Shown here in pieces: positions 22,455-30,165 of a DNA stretch of 30,165 nucleotides (the first letter of the stretch is position 1; the number at the start of each line of letters is the position of its first letter). The stretch comes from Oscillospiraceae bacterium (GTDB lineage: Bacteria; Bacillota; Clostridia; Oscillospirales; Acutalibacteraceae). A program made the translations under genes and the position numbers. Below the pieces are notes generated by a model. It was not told the DNA's origin, ran no database searches, and saw only the letters and a list, made by a program, of their open reading frames with translations. The DNA lies in the NCBI GenBank assembly GCA_019422905.1, contig JAHZCM010000010.1:1-30165 (forward strand), written 5' to 3'.

Positions 22455-22519
22455 TGTAAGGTTGCTTTGCCGTTTTGTAAGGTGAATCGATGTTCCGCGC
22501 GCCGGAAATGCGGTATACT
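22455..22519 (+). promoter_or_regulatory. Candidate response-regulator operator and promoter of the bceAB-like genes
   Basis: TGTAAGGT occurs at 22455-22462 and again at 22476-22483, start-to-start distance 21 bp, placing both copies on one face of the helix. A good -10, TATACT (22514-22519), follows, while the hexamer 17 bp upstream of it (TGTTCC, 22491-22496) is a poor -35. A weak -35 with direct repeats just upstream is the usual layout of an activator-dependent promoter. Confidence 0.6.
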
Positions 22520-22560
22520 GTGTGCAGTTTAAAACCTGGTTTGAGAAAGGGGATTTTATC

Positions 22561-23325
22561 ATGGCCGTTTTGGAGGTCAATGGATTGAAAAAGGTTTATA
22601 CCACGCGGTTCGGCGGCAACCGCGTGCAGGCGCTCACCAATGTATCGTTCGCGGTGGAGCGCGGGGAGTACGTCGCCATCATGGGCGAGTCCGGCTCCGG
22701 CAAAACGACGCTGCTGAATATTCTGGCCGCGCTGGACCGCCCGACGCAGGGCGAGGTCTGGCTGAACGGCAGGGCGCTCTCCAGCGTCGGCGAAAAGGAG
22801 ATCGCCGCGTTCCGCCGACAGAATCTCGGCTTTGTGTTTCAGGATTTCAACCTGCTGGATACATTTTCCCTGCAGGACAACATCTTTCTGCCGCTCGTGC
22901 TGGCGGGAAAGCATTACCCCGAGATGAACCAGCGCCTGCGCCCGATCGCCGAAAAGCTCGGCATCACGGATATTCTGATGAAGTATCCGTATGAGATTTC
23001 CGGTGGCCAGAAGCAGCGCGCGGCGGTTGCGCGCGCCCTGATTACCGCCCCGCAGATCATTTTGGCGGATGAGCCGACCGGCGCGCTGGATTCCCGCGCT
23101 TCGGACAGCCTGCTTTCCCTGTTCGGCGAAATCAACCGTGACGGGCAGACGATTCTGATGGTTACCCACTCCACGAAGGCCGCGAGCCATGCCAGCCGCG
23201 TGCTGTTCATCAAGGACGGCGTGGTGTTCCACCAGCTATACCGCGGCGGCGCGACGAACGAGGAGATGTTCCGCCGTATTTCCGACACGCTGACGACGAT
23301 GGCGACAGGCAGCGCCGGCGCGTGA
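22561..23325 (+). CDS. ABC transporter ATPase (BceA-like)
   Basis: This 254-residue ATPase drives a MacB/BceAB-type transporter for antimicrobial-peptide resistance or sensing. It shows Walker A GESGSGKTT (residues 42-50), Q-loop FVFQDFNLLD, signature ISGGQKQRAAVARAL, Walker B IILADEPTGALD and switch His in VTHSTKAA. FNLLDTFSLQDNI is typical of the LolD/BceA subfamily. ATG 22561 is preceded by GAGAAAGGGG. The permease follows after 13 nt and completes the transporter. Confidence 0.93.
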   Translation: MAVLEVNGLKKVYTTRFGGNRVQALTNVSFAVERGEYVAIMGESGSGKTTLLNILAALDRPTQGEVWLNGRALSSVGEKEIAAFRRQNLGFVFQDFNLLDTFSLQDNIFLPLVLAGKHYPEMNQRLRPIAEKLGITDILMKYPYEISGGQKQRAAVARALITAPQIILADEPTGALDSRASDSLLSLFGEINRDGQTILMVTHSTKAASHASRVLFIKDGVVFHQLYRGGATNEEMFRRISDTLTTMATGSAGA

Positions 23326-23338
23326 GGAGGAATGCGAA

Positions 23339-25327
23339 ATGAACAGTCTCTATATGCGCCTGGCGGGGCAGAACATCAAAAAGCACCGGCGCAGCTATAT
23401 CCCGTATATGCTCACCGGTATTCTGACCGCCGCCGTCTACTATATCCTGCATTCGCTGGCCAATAACCCGTCTATCGGCGAGGTGACCTCGGCTATGCTT
23501 GGCCTGGGCGTGAACGTCGTCATGATTTTCGCCGCGATTTTCCTCTTTTACACGAACAGCTTCCTGATGAAGCAGCGCAAAAAGGAATTCGGCCTTTACA
23601 ATGTGCTCGGCATGAACAAGGGGCATATCGCGCGCGTTATCGGGCTGGAAACGCTGCTTACGGCGATCGTCATCCTTGCGGGCGGCATCGGCGCGGGCAT
23701 GCTGCTCGACAAGCTGATGTACCTGCTCGTCGCAAGGCTCATTGGCTTTGAGGTTTCCCTCGACTTCTATATTTCTACGGGAAGCATCGTGCAGACGCTG
23801 ATTCTTTTCGGCGTGATCAGCTTCGTCATTTATCTTTCCAATATCGTCCGCGTCTGGCGTGCGAAGCCGATTGAGCTTCTTCAGGGCGGCAACGTCGGCG
23901 AGCGCGAGCCGAAAACAAAAATTATCATGGCGGTTCTCGGCGTGCTGTGCCTCGGCGGCGGTTATGCGCTCTCCATTATCTCCTCGAATGAGGCCGGGCT
24001 TGCAATCGTCTCCTTTTTCGCCGCCGTGATTCTGGTCATCATCGGCACGTATCTTCTGTTCACTGCGGGCAGCATCGCGGTTTTGAAGCTTCTGCGCAAA
24101 AATAAAAGCTATTATTATAAGACCCAGCATTTTATCAGCGTCTCCGGCATGCTCTACCGCATGAAGCAGAACGCCGTAGGCCTCGCCAATATCTGCATTC
24201 TCTCCACAATGGTGCTCGTGATTATCTCCTCCACGACCTCGCTGTGGTTCGGGGCAAATGGGCTGGTAAACAACCGCTACCCCAAAGACGTGATGCTTTA
24301 CCTGAACGGAACGCAGGCGCCCGAGGGCTTTGAGGATTTTATCCAGAGTGGGCTGGAAAAGACGCCGGAAAGTGAGCTGGAAACGTACCGCTATGCCGCT
24401 TTTACCGCAAAATATGAGGCGGGAAAGCAGATCTCCATATCGGAAGATCAGGGCGTGGACTCTCTGCTCATAGGAGATATGCTGGAGGTGGCGGTGATCC
24501 CGCTCAGCGATTATAACCGCATCACGGGCGAGGACGTCACGCTCGCGGAGAACGAGGCGATGGCTTTTCTGAACAGCGGCAGCTTTTCCGGAGATACAGT
24601 GGAGCTGTACGGCAAGACGTACAGTGCGGTGAAGGTACCGAAAACTTTCCCGATCCGCGGTGTCGTTGCCGCCAATATTCTGGATGCCGGCCTGATTGTT
24701 GTGCCCGATTTTGAGGATACGATTGCACGGGCAGCATCGGAACAGGACGAGGACAGCGCCCGTATCGGCCGGAAGGTGTATTGCATCAGCCTCGGCGATA
24801 TGGACGAGGAGGAGCAGACGGCTTTCTTCGATATGTTCAGCGACAACCTTTGGGAATGGGTCAAGACCAACGAAGCTGAGATGAGCTGGAGCGTCGAAAG
24901 CCGCGTGTACAATACGCGGGATATGTATGGGCTGTACGGCAGCTTCCTGTTCATGGGCGTTTCGCTCGGCCTGCTGTTCACCATGGCGGCGGTGCTGATC
25001 ATTTATTACAAACAGATTTCCGAAGGGCTCGACGACAAGGAACGCTTTTCCATCATGCGAAAGGTCGGCCTGAGCCAGAGCGAGGTCAAGCGCTCGATCC
25101 ATTCGCAGATTTTGACCGTGTTCTTCCTGCCGCTTGTCACCGCAGGCATCCACATCGTGTTTGCGTTTCCGATTATCAGCTGTATCCTGCGCGCTATGAT
25201 GCTCCAGCAGGTCACGACGTTTATTCTGTGCACGGCCGTGACGTTTGTGGTTTTCGCCGTGTTCTATGCAATCGTCTATGCGCTCACGGCCAAGATTTAT
25301 TACCGCATTGTCAGTGAGCCAACCTAA
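23339..25327 (+). CDS. ABC transporter permease (BceB-like, FtsX domains)
   Basis: The 662-residue permease has the BceB architecture of about ten transmembrane helices and a large extracellular domain (roughly residues 305-530) between two FtsX-type domains. The start, MNSLYMRLAGQNIKKHRRSYIP in outline, and KEFGLYNVLGMNKGHIARV (residues about 82-100) are characteristic. A matching KVGLSQSEVKRSI motif is in the second FtsX domain. It binds or releases wall-active peptides such as bacitracin or lantibiotics from lipid carriers and signals through the kinase; the actual ligand is not predictable. AGGAGG precedes the ATG. Confidence 0.92.
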   Translation: MNSLYMRLAGQNIKKHRRSYIPYMLTGILTAAVYYILHSLANNPSIGEVTSAMLGLGVNVVMIFAAIFLFYTNSFLMKQRKKEFGLYNVLGMNKGHIARVIGLETLLTAIVILAGGIGAGMLLDKLMYLLVARLIGFEVSLDFYISTGSIVQTLILFGVISFVIYLSNIVRVWRAKPIELLQGGNVGEREPKTKIIMAVLGVLCLGGGYALSIISSNEAGLAIVSFFAAVILVIIGTYLLFTAGSIAVLKLLRKNKSYYYKTQHFISVSGMLYRMKQNAVGLANICILSTMVLVIISSTTSLWFGANGLVNNRYPKDVMLYLNGTQAPEGFEDFIQSGLEKTPESELETYRYAAFTAKYEAGKQISISEDQGVDSLLIGDMLEVAVIPLSDYNRITGEDVTLAENEAMAFLNSGSFSGDTVELYGKTYSAVKVPKTFPIRGVVAANILDAGLIVVPDFEDTIARAASEQDEDSARIGRKVYCISLGDMDEEEQTAFFDMFSDNLWEWVKTNEAEMSWSVESRVYNTRDMYGLYGSFLFMGVSLGLLFTMAAVLIIYYKQISEGLDDKERFSIMRKVGLSQSEVKRSIHSQILTVFFLPLVTAGIHIVFAFPIISCILRAMMLQQVTTFILCTAVTFVVFAVFYAIVYALTAKIYYRIVSEPT

Positions 25328-25368
25328 AAAAGCGTTCACCACCTTTCACGATGATTTAATATCCCAAA

Positions 25369-25410
25369 AGCCAAGGCCGGACGGTTCGAAAGAGCCGCCC
25401 GGCTTTGGCT
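25369..25410 (+). terminator. Strong hairpin after the ABC permease gene
   Basis: AGCCAAGGCCGG (25369-25380) pairs over 12 positions with CCGGCTTTGGCT (25399-25410), and CGG/CCG extends it inward past one mismatch. There is no T-run (CTCTGCG follows), so termination may be incomplete. Confidence 0.5.
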
Positions 25411-25415
25411 CTGCG

Positions 25416-25444
25416 TTGATTTCCCGCGGGAAATGTGCTATATT
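25416..25444 (+). promoter_or_regulatory. Sigma-A promoter for the zinc-ribbon membrane protein gene
   Basis: TTGATT (25416-25421), a 17-nt spacer and TATATT (25439-25444) with an upstream TGC give a good extended promoter. Its -35 follows directly after the hairpin at 25369-25410. The leader to ATG 25593 is about 140 nt; I see no other gene or clear structure in it. Confidence 0.65.
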
Positions 25445-25592
25445 GAAAAAAAGATCGATTTGGCCGGAAAAAGAAAGTCTGAAAGGCGGGTTTTCCGGCA
25501 GCGCTCGCCCTCCGGCCGCAGCGCAGGCGGCGTTCTGCTGGAAAGCGGAAACGTGGCCGGGAGGTTGCGCGGAAAGATAAGTGGGGTATATT

Positions 25593-26816
25593 ATGTATTG
25601 TGTGCATTGCGGGAAAGAGATTTCGGATGGCTCGGCATATTGCGTGCATTGCGGCAAGCCGCAGGGAACAGGGGGGCGGCAGCCGGCACGGCCGGCGGAG
25701 AAGCCTTTGCCGGCGCAGGCTGCGGGCGCTGTAAAATCGCCGTATGACCATCCGGTGCAGATGCCGGAGAAAAAGAAAGGAAGGCTGCCGGTGGTCCTCG
25801 GCGCGTCGGCAGGCGGCGCCGTGCTGCTTGCGGTGCTGATCTTCGTGTTTGTGCAGTTTATTTTGCCGGCCGTGTCGGGCGAAAACGAGCCGCAAACCGG
25901 CGGGTGCACGGAAAGCAGCCTGAGTGTGCCGGAAGCTCCCGCGCCGGCGGAATCGGGCAGTGAAAGCGCTCAGCCTGAACCGGATGGCGGGCAGCCGGAT
26001 GCGCCGGAGCAGGATGCACAGGCAGACGCCTCCGAGGCCGGGCCGGAGCTGCCGGCGGCGATGGAGCCGGTTGTTCTTCAGGAGGGGGAAACCGCGGAGT
26101 GCGACCTGGACGGCGACGGGCGAAGCGAGCGGATCGCCCTCACATCGAAAGAAACGGAGGACGGCTATTACCGCAGCTTCGAGCTGTATCTGAATGAGAT
26201 GCCCGTGCCGCTGGAGAATAGCAACGGCTATGCAGCGGAGCTTTGGATTGTGGATATTGACGTGACGGACGGACAGAAGGAGCTCTGCTTTTCCACATCG
26301 GGAGACAGCGAATGCCTCGGCGCATACAGCATTGTCACATGGCGGAACGGCGCGCCGCTGGTGCTTGCGGATCTCAAAACGCTGCCGATCATGATGGGGC
26401 GGGGCAGCGTATACCGCAAGATCACGCAAATATTTCCCGGCGACGGAACCTTCACCGTCCTGGCGGATACGCCGGTCTATAACGCCTCCTTCGGTTGTAT
26501 GTATGTCCACGTTCCCTATGTATACGACGGTGAGAAGATCAAAGCGAAGGATGTGCAGGTTTTTGAAATCGGCTATCCCGATCTCATGAAGCCGGAATAT
26601 GTGGCATACACGCCGTTTAAGGCCTATCTGGCTCCGGGAAGCGACGCAGAGGCCTTCACCGCGGCGGTAGGGGCCGTATATGCACCGGATCAGCTTGCGC
26701 TGATCGGCGGCACGCTGTACCTGCATGTTTCCTCGGAGGACGGCGCGGAGAACGGATGGATTTTGGAAAAGGGCGAGATGGACGCTTACTATGAGACGCC
26801 GCCCGCATGGGGATGA
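25593..26816 (+). CDS. Zinc-ribbon single-pass membrane protein
   Basis: The 407-residue protein begins with a cytoplasmic zinc ribbon, CVHC and CVHC (C3, C6, C17, C20). A Pro-rich linker follows, then one transmembrane helix (about residues 66-90) and an acidic, Pro/Glu/Ser-rich stalk (95-160). DLDGDG (171-176) resembles the calcium-binding loops of FG-GAP/VCBS-type repeats. The rest of the outside domain has no recognised family. Such zinc ribbon-TM-extracellular proteins are common in Clostridia and are thought to act in envelope sensing or assembly; that role is inference. ATG 25593 follows GTGGGG and gives the usual MYCxxCGKEI start; the GTG at 25581 would add four residues. Confidence 0.8.
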   Translation: MYCVHCGKEISDGSAYCVHCGKPQGTGGRQPARPAEKPLPAQAAGAVKSPYDHPVQMPEKKKGRLPVVLGASAGGAVLLAVLIFVFVQFILPAVSGENEPQTGGCTESSLSVPEAPAPAESGSESAQPEPDGGQPDAPEQDAQADASEAGPELPAAMEPVVLQEGETAECDLDGDGRSERIALTSKETEDGYYRSFELYLNEMPVPLENSNGYAAELWIVDIDVTDGQKELCFSTSGDSECLGAYSIVTWRNGAPLVLADLKTLPIMMGRGSVYRKITQIFPGDGTFTVLADTPVYNASFGCMYVHVPYVYDGEKIKAKDVQVFEIGYPDLMKPEYVAYTPFKAYLAPGSDAEAFTAAVGAVYAPDQLALIGGTLYLHVSSEDGAENGWILEKGEMDAYYETPPAWG

Positions 26817-26836
26817 TGCAGAAAAGGGGGGCCTAA

Positions 26837-27430
26837 ATGGAAGCATACCGGATTTGGAGAGTGTCGGGAGAGGAGCTTCCGGAATGTCTCGCGGTGATTC
26901 GCGGCAGCTTTCAAACGGTGGCGGAGGACTTTGGCCTGACAGAGGAAAACTGCCCGGGCCACACCAGCTTTATGACGCCGGAAAGGCTTGAAACCCATTT
27001 CACGCAGGGCTGGCAGATGTACGGCATGGAACGGGATGGGCGGCTGATCGGCTGTTATGCGCTTTCACGGGCGGATGAAAACCGGTTTGAGCTGCACAAT
27101 CTGGCGGTGCTTCCGGAGCACCGTCACTGTGGCTGCGGAAAACGGATGCTGGAGGATGCGAAAGCGCGCGTCCTGTCGCAGGGCGGCCGGACGATCGCCA
27201 TCGGCATAATTGAGGAAAGCGCGGTGCTCAAATGCTGGTATATGGGAAACGGCTTTGTTTCAACCGGAACGCAGCTGTTTCCGCACCTGTCTTTCACGGT
27301 GGGCTTTTTGGAATGGACGGCGAAATGGGAGGACGGGGATGCACCGCGGTGCATCCCCGTCCTTCATCATTTCAGTTTACTTTTTGAAAATCTTTTTAAA
27401 ATTCGGCTTTTGCGGCTTATGGGGTTTTGA
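26837..27430 (+). CDS. GNAT family N-acetyltransferase
   Basis: The 197-residue protein has a GNAT acetyl-CoA fold: LIGCYALSRADENRFELHNLAVLPEHR in outline (beta-4), the CoA-binding CGCGKRML (variant of Q/RxxGxG/A), and the closing AVLKCWYMGNGF. It acetylates an amine of unknown identity. GGGGGG precedes the ATG, and it follows the zinc-ribbon gene by 20 nt. The fold should end near residue 165. The last 30 or so residues are encoded by a 32-bp palindrome and by the antisense of the convergent permease gene (54 bp overlap), so they are probably read-through sequence. Confidence 0.83.
   Translation: MEAYRIWRVSGEELPECLAVIRGSFQTVAEDFGLTEENCPGHTSFMTPERLETHFTQGWQMYGMERDGRLIGCYALSRADENRFELHNLAVLPEHRHCGCGKRMLEDAKARVLSQGGRTIAIGIIEESAVLKCWYMGNGFVSTGTQLFPHLSFTVGFLEWTAKWEDGDAPRCIPVLHHFSLLFENLFKIRLLRLMGF
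27331..27362. repeat. 32-bp perfect palindrome, likely terminator hairpin
   Basis: The 16-base arms 27331-27346 and 27347-27362 are exact reverse complements with no spacer, centred on CCGCGG. The sequence lies between the end of the GNAT fold and the stop of the convergent permease gene. TTCATCATTT follows, so a bidirectional terminator is likely although no clean T-run is present. Confidence 0.75.
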
Positions 27431-28732
27431 CTTTTGAGACCGCTCCAGCACATGTGCGCTCAAAGGGCGGCCGCTTGCGCGGCTGGCGTAATGGGATTCG
27501 CTCAGATATGGATGCTTGCCCGGGGCAAGATCGTCGTTTGTGAGCCCCTTTTGGAGCAGGCGGTTTGAGGTGACGCGCCGCACGACCGTATAGATCACGG
27601 CGGCAAGTGGCGTGCCGAGGATGATGCCCATGATGCCGAACAGGTTGCTGCAGACGGTCACTGCGGTCATGACCCAGACGCCCGGCAGGCCGATTGTGGA
27701 GCCGACGACCTTCGGATAAATCACGTTGCCCTCAAACTGCTGCAGGCAGATCAAAAAGATCACGAACCAGACGGCGTCCATCGGGTTGACAAGCAAAAGC
27801 AGGAACGCGCCGATGGCGCAGCCGATGTATGCGCCGAGAATCGGAATCAGCGCGGTGATCGTGATGATGCAGGAGATCAGCAGGGCGTAATCGAAGCCGA
27901 TCAGCGACATGCCGATAAAACACAGGCAGCCGAGAATGATGCATTCCGTCAACTGGCCGCGCACAAAAGAGGAAAAGATATTGTGGGCGGTCACACCGAT
28001 ATCCGCCACCGTAGCCACCGCCTTTTTCGGGAGGAAAGAATAGGCAATCCGCTTGACGGAAAGCACCAGGTTTTCCTTGCCCATCAGGAAATAGACGGAG
28101 AAGATCAGCGCGAGAATGAAAGTGAAAATGCCGCTGGCCACATTGACCGTGGCGTTGACCAGCGAGCTGAGGAAGCTCGTTGTGAACTCCGTCGCGCCCG
28201 TGAGAATGCTCGTCCAGTTGAAGCCCTTGAGGTAGTCCAGCGTGGTGGTGAGATCCAGACTGAAATCCACGGAAATTTCCTCGATCCACTTCGTCACGGT
28301 GCTGACATAAATCGGAATGTTGACACGCGCCGTTTCACCGATCAGCTCAAGAGACTTGAAGATTTCCGGCACGATATACAGCGTAATCGCGAGAATAATC
28401 AGAATGACGACCGCGAAGGAAAGCGCGACGCAGAGCGGGCGGCGGAGCACCTTCCAGACCTTGCTGCTGCCGCGGGTCAGCCTGCCGAAAACGACATTTT
28501 CAAACAGGTTCAGAAAAACATTCAGAATATACGCGATAAACAGGCCGACGATAAACGGATTCACCGCATTCAGTAGCACGCCGCCGACATGCTGCAGGCT
28601 GTCAAAGCGGAACAGCACGTAGATCAGGCCGATGGTAAAGGCCGAAACAGCGATGGCCGGCTTTACAAAGGATTTGGCGGCGGCCGCCTTTTCTGCGGAT
28701 TGTGTGACGGGCTTTGTGTTGTCCTTATCCAA
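27377..28732 (-). CDS. AI-2E family permease
   Basis: This 451-residue membrane protein belongs to the AI-2E transporter (TqsA/YtvI/PerM) family, named for autoinducer-2 export but also including sodium/proton antiporters. It has about eight helices, a long periplasm-type loop (about residues 130-200) and conserved segments near the C-terminus: GLPGVWVMTAVTV and NLFGIMGIILGTPLAAVIY. A basic tail (KPHKPQKPNFKKIFKK) follows. The likely start is a TTG at 28732 behind GGGAGGGG; no suitable ATG is nearby. It lies 23 nt downstream of the oxidoreductase gene and is probably co-transcribed. Confidence 0.88.
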   Translation of the reverse strand: MDKDNTKPVTQSAEKAAAAKSFVKPAIAVSAFTIGLIYVLFRFDSLQHVGGVLLNAVNPFIVGLFIAYILNVFLNLFENVVFGRLTRGSSKVWKVLRRPLCVALSFAVVILIILAITLYIVPEIFKSLELIGETARVNIPIYVSTVTKWIEEISVDFSLDLTTTLDYLKGFNWTSILTGATEFTTSFLSSLVNATVNVASGIFTFILALIFSVYFLMGKENLVLSVKRIAYSFLPKKAVATVADIGVTAHNIFSSFVRGQLTECIILGCLCFIGMSLIGFDYALLISCIITITALIPILGAYIGCAIGAFLLLLVNPMDAVWFVIFLICLQQFEGNVIYPKVVGSTIGLPGVWVMTAVTVCSNLFGIMGIILGTPLAAVIYTVVRRVTSNRLLQKGLTNDDLAPGKHPYLSESHYASRASGRPLSAHVLERSQKSKPHKPQKPNFKKIFKK

Positions 28733-28755
28733 AATTACCCCTCCCGTGCGTGAAA

Positions 28756-29721
28756 TCAGAATGTGAATTTCGCGCCGGTCTCGAAGGACTTATACGCGCC
28801 GTCCATCAGGCGGGTGAGCATGACCGCTTCCTCGATCGTAGACGGAGCGGGCTTGCCCTCCGTAACCGCGTCCACCCACTGATCGATGGGCAGCGGCACC
28901 TTTTCGGGTAGCTCCAGATCGACCCACTTGTGGCCGGTGGCCTTGCCGCCCCACTGCGCGGTCTCGCCGTGGATCATCAGCGCGCCGTCCGTGCCGCTGA
29001 TTTCCAGCGTGTACGGATTGCACTCGGAAACAAAGCCGGTTTCGGAGACGCCGATCGCGCCGTTTGCAAATTCGATCACGGAAACGGCGTTGTCCTCCAC
29101 GCCGCGGTTTGTGACCTGCGTGAACGTGGAGGTGATCGTCTTCGGCTCGCCGAGCAGCCAGTAAAGCGTATACATCGGGTGTGCGCCGAGATCCATCATC
29201 GCGCCGCCGCCGCACTGCGCCTTGTCGTAGAAGTGCGGGGGCAGCCAGTCTGCGGAGCTGCCGTTATGCACGTTGCGCACGCGCGCATAGGTGACGCGGC
29301 CCAGCTTGCCGCTGTCCATAAGCGCTTTTGCCGCGCGGAGCGTCGGGAAAGTGCGGTGCGGATAGGAGATCGTGAAAACCTTGCCGGCGGCCTTGACCGC
29401 CCCGGCGACGCGCTGCGCGTCCTCCACGCCGATGGTGAGCACCTTTTCGGTAAAGATGTTTTTCCCTGCGTTTGCGGCCTTTGTGAGCAGCTCGGGATGG
29501 TCGCAGGTGGCGGAGCAGATCACGACGCTGTCGATTTCCGCGTCGTTCAGAATGCTGTCCAGATCCGCCGTGAAGGGCAGGCCCATCTTATCCGCAAAGG
29601 CCCTGCCGCGGGCTTCGTCCTGATCCCAAACAACGGCGGCCTCGGCTTTCGGATTGTCGAGAATCGCCTTGGTATATTCCTCCGTGTGCACATGCCATGT
29701 GCCGATGATTGCTGCTTTCAT
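28756..29721 (-). CDS. Gfo/Idh/MocA family oxidoreductase
   Basis: The 321-residue NAD(P)-dependent dehydrogenase opens with MKAAIIGTWHVH, where the usual GxGxxG/A dinucleotide loop is altered to GTWHVH, as in a subset of this family. The conserved EK pair (E92, K93, in IFTEKVLT) and the catalytic region GGGAMMDLGAHP are present. These enzymes oxidise or reduce sugars, inositols or related polyols. AGAGGAG precedes the ATG. It lies between a zinc-ribbon membrane protein gene and the AI-2E permease gene on the same strand. Substrate unknown. Confidence 0.88.
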   Translation of the reverse strand: MKAAIIGTWHVHTEEYTKAILDNPKAEAAVVWDQDEARGRAFADKMGLPFTADLDSILNDAEIDSVVICSATCDHPELLTKAANAGKNIFTEKVLTIGVEDAQRVAGAVKAAGKVFTISYPHRTFPTLRAAKALMDSGKLGRVTYARVRNVHNGSSADWLPPHFYDKAQCGGGAMMDLGAHPMYTLYWLLGEPKTITSTFTQVTNRGVEDNAVSVIEFANGAIGVSETGFVSECNPYTLEISGTDGALMIHGETAQWGGKATGHKWVDLELPEKVPLPIDQWVDAVTEGKPAPSTIEEAVMLTRLMDGAYKSFETGAKFTF

Positions 29722-29751
29722 ACGGTTCCAACTCCTCTGTTTGTTTTATAT

Positions 29752-30123
29752 TCAGGTTTTTTGATTGAACTGCTTGTGGCAGCGCTGGCAGGTGACGAGG
29801 ATCTTGCCCCTTCCGCGCGGCGCACGCAGCTGCTGGCGGCAATTTGGGCATTTGAAGTATTTGAATTCCTTGCGCTCCCGGAAAGCCGTCCTCTTAATTC
29901 TAAACCATTTTTGCAGCGGTGTCCACACTTTCAGAAAAGAATAGTATTCTTTTTGCCGCGCGGCAGCGTTGCGGGAGAACATGCGAAAGATCGCATAAAT
30001 GTAAAGCGCATAGGAAACAAGAGTCAAAGGCCAGAAGCGCGTGAGCTGTGCGATGAAGGCGACCACAAGACCGGCGATGAGCAGCACAAGGTTCAGCGTG
30101 TCGGTTCCATAGCTCCCATACAT
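29752..30123 (-). CDS. Small membrane protein with C-terminal zinc ribbon
   Basis: From ATG 30123 the protein is 123 residues: a short start MYGSYGTDTLN, two hydrophobic helices (about 9-27 and 32-48), a basic region, and a zinc ribbon with CPNC (C92, C95) and CQRC (C112, C115). Related Clostridial proteins start close to this Met, as far as I recall, but ATG 30150 and a TTG at 30156 are also in frame and none has a clear ribosome binding site. Function unknown; the zinc ribbon probably faces the cytoplasm. The gene lies 30 nt upstream of the oxidoreductase gene. Confidence 0.75.
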   Translation of the reverse strand: MYGSYGTDTLNLVLLIAGLVVAFIAQLTRFWPLTLVSYALYIYAIFRMFSRNAAARQKEYYSFLKVWTPLQKWFRIKRTAFRERKEFKYFKCPNCRQQLRAPRGRGKILVTCQRCHKQFNQKT

Positions 30124-30165
30124 AAGTATTATGAGCTTTTCGTAATACATAAACAAAAAAGCAGT

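Noticed and set aside
23210..25342. A 710-codon minus-strand frame opposite the BceB-like permease
   Set aside because: Shadow ORF: low-complexity His/Arg/Asp-rich product, while the plus strand has clear FtsX-type membrane segments.

Overview
The window looks like chromosomal DNA from an anaerobic, endospore-forming, fairly GC-rich member of the Clostridia (Oscillospirales-like; genus not determinable by eye). The reasons are a spoIIGA-sigE pair, a T-box riboswitch, an ECF transporter, indolepyruvate:ferredoxin oxidoreductase, a BceRSAB-type two-component/ABC cassette, Gram-positive lipoproteins with Pro/Thr-rich linkers, and strong GGAGG ribosome binding sites. No tRNA, rRNA, CRISPR array, integrase or transposase was recognised.

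Layout. 1-1767: a DUF4091 protein open at the left edge, closed by a bidirectional terminator. 1820-3211 (minus): an AT-rich islet with a lipoprotein and two paralogous small secreted Cys-rich proteins, one with a probable frameshift in its signal peptide. 3615-4903: an M18 aminopeptidase broken by two lesions. 4964-8658: iorA-iorB and a GH13 alpha-glucan hydrolase. 8742-10288 (minus): sigE and spoIIGA, whose promoter resembles the Spo0A-controlled spoIIG promoter. 10378-15814: a sigma-A promoter, a T-box with a probable Trp specifier, then trpP, an ECF ATPase, a methyltransferase, a second ECF ATPase, ecfT and a paaK-type ligase, ending at a terminator. 16017-20371: a tightly packed run of lipoprotein, TIM-barrel isomerase-like protein, GH3 lipoprotein, nitroreductase and a membrane polyferredoxin. 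20506-25327: response regulator, intramembrane-sensing kinase, and BceAB-like ABC transporter with a candidate operator of two direct repeats 21 bp apart. 25593-27430: a zinc-ribbon membrane protein and a GNAT acetyltransferase. 27377-30123 (minus): AI-2E-family permease, Gfo/Idh/MocA oxidoreductase and a zinc-ribbon membrane protein.

How the genes may work together. The tryptophan importer, IorAB and PaaK form a plausible aromatic amino-acid module: uptake, oxidative decarboxylation of the aryl-pyruvate to an aryl-acetyl-CoA, and interconversion of the aryl-acetate with its CoA ester. The importer, an embedded methyltransferase and the ligase appear to share one Trp-sensing leader. The BceRSAB cassette probably senses and resists a cell-wall-active peptide. 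The GH3, GH13, DUF4091 and isomerase genes point to carbohydrate and peptidoglycan turnover. No clearly new defence or mobile system is visible. The least explained pieces are the AT-rich islet of secreted Cys-rich paralogues and the methyltransferase inside the ECF operon.
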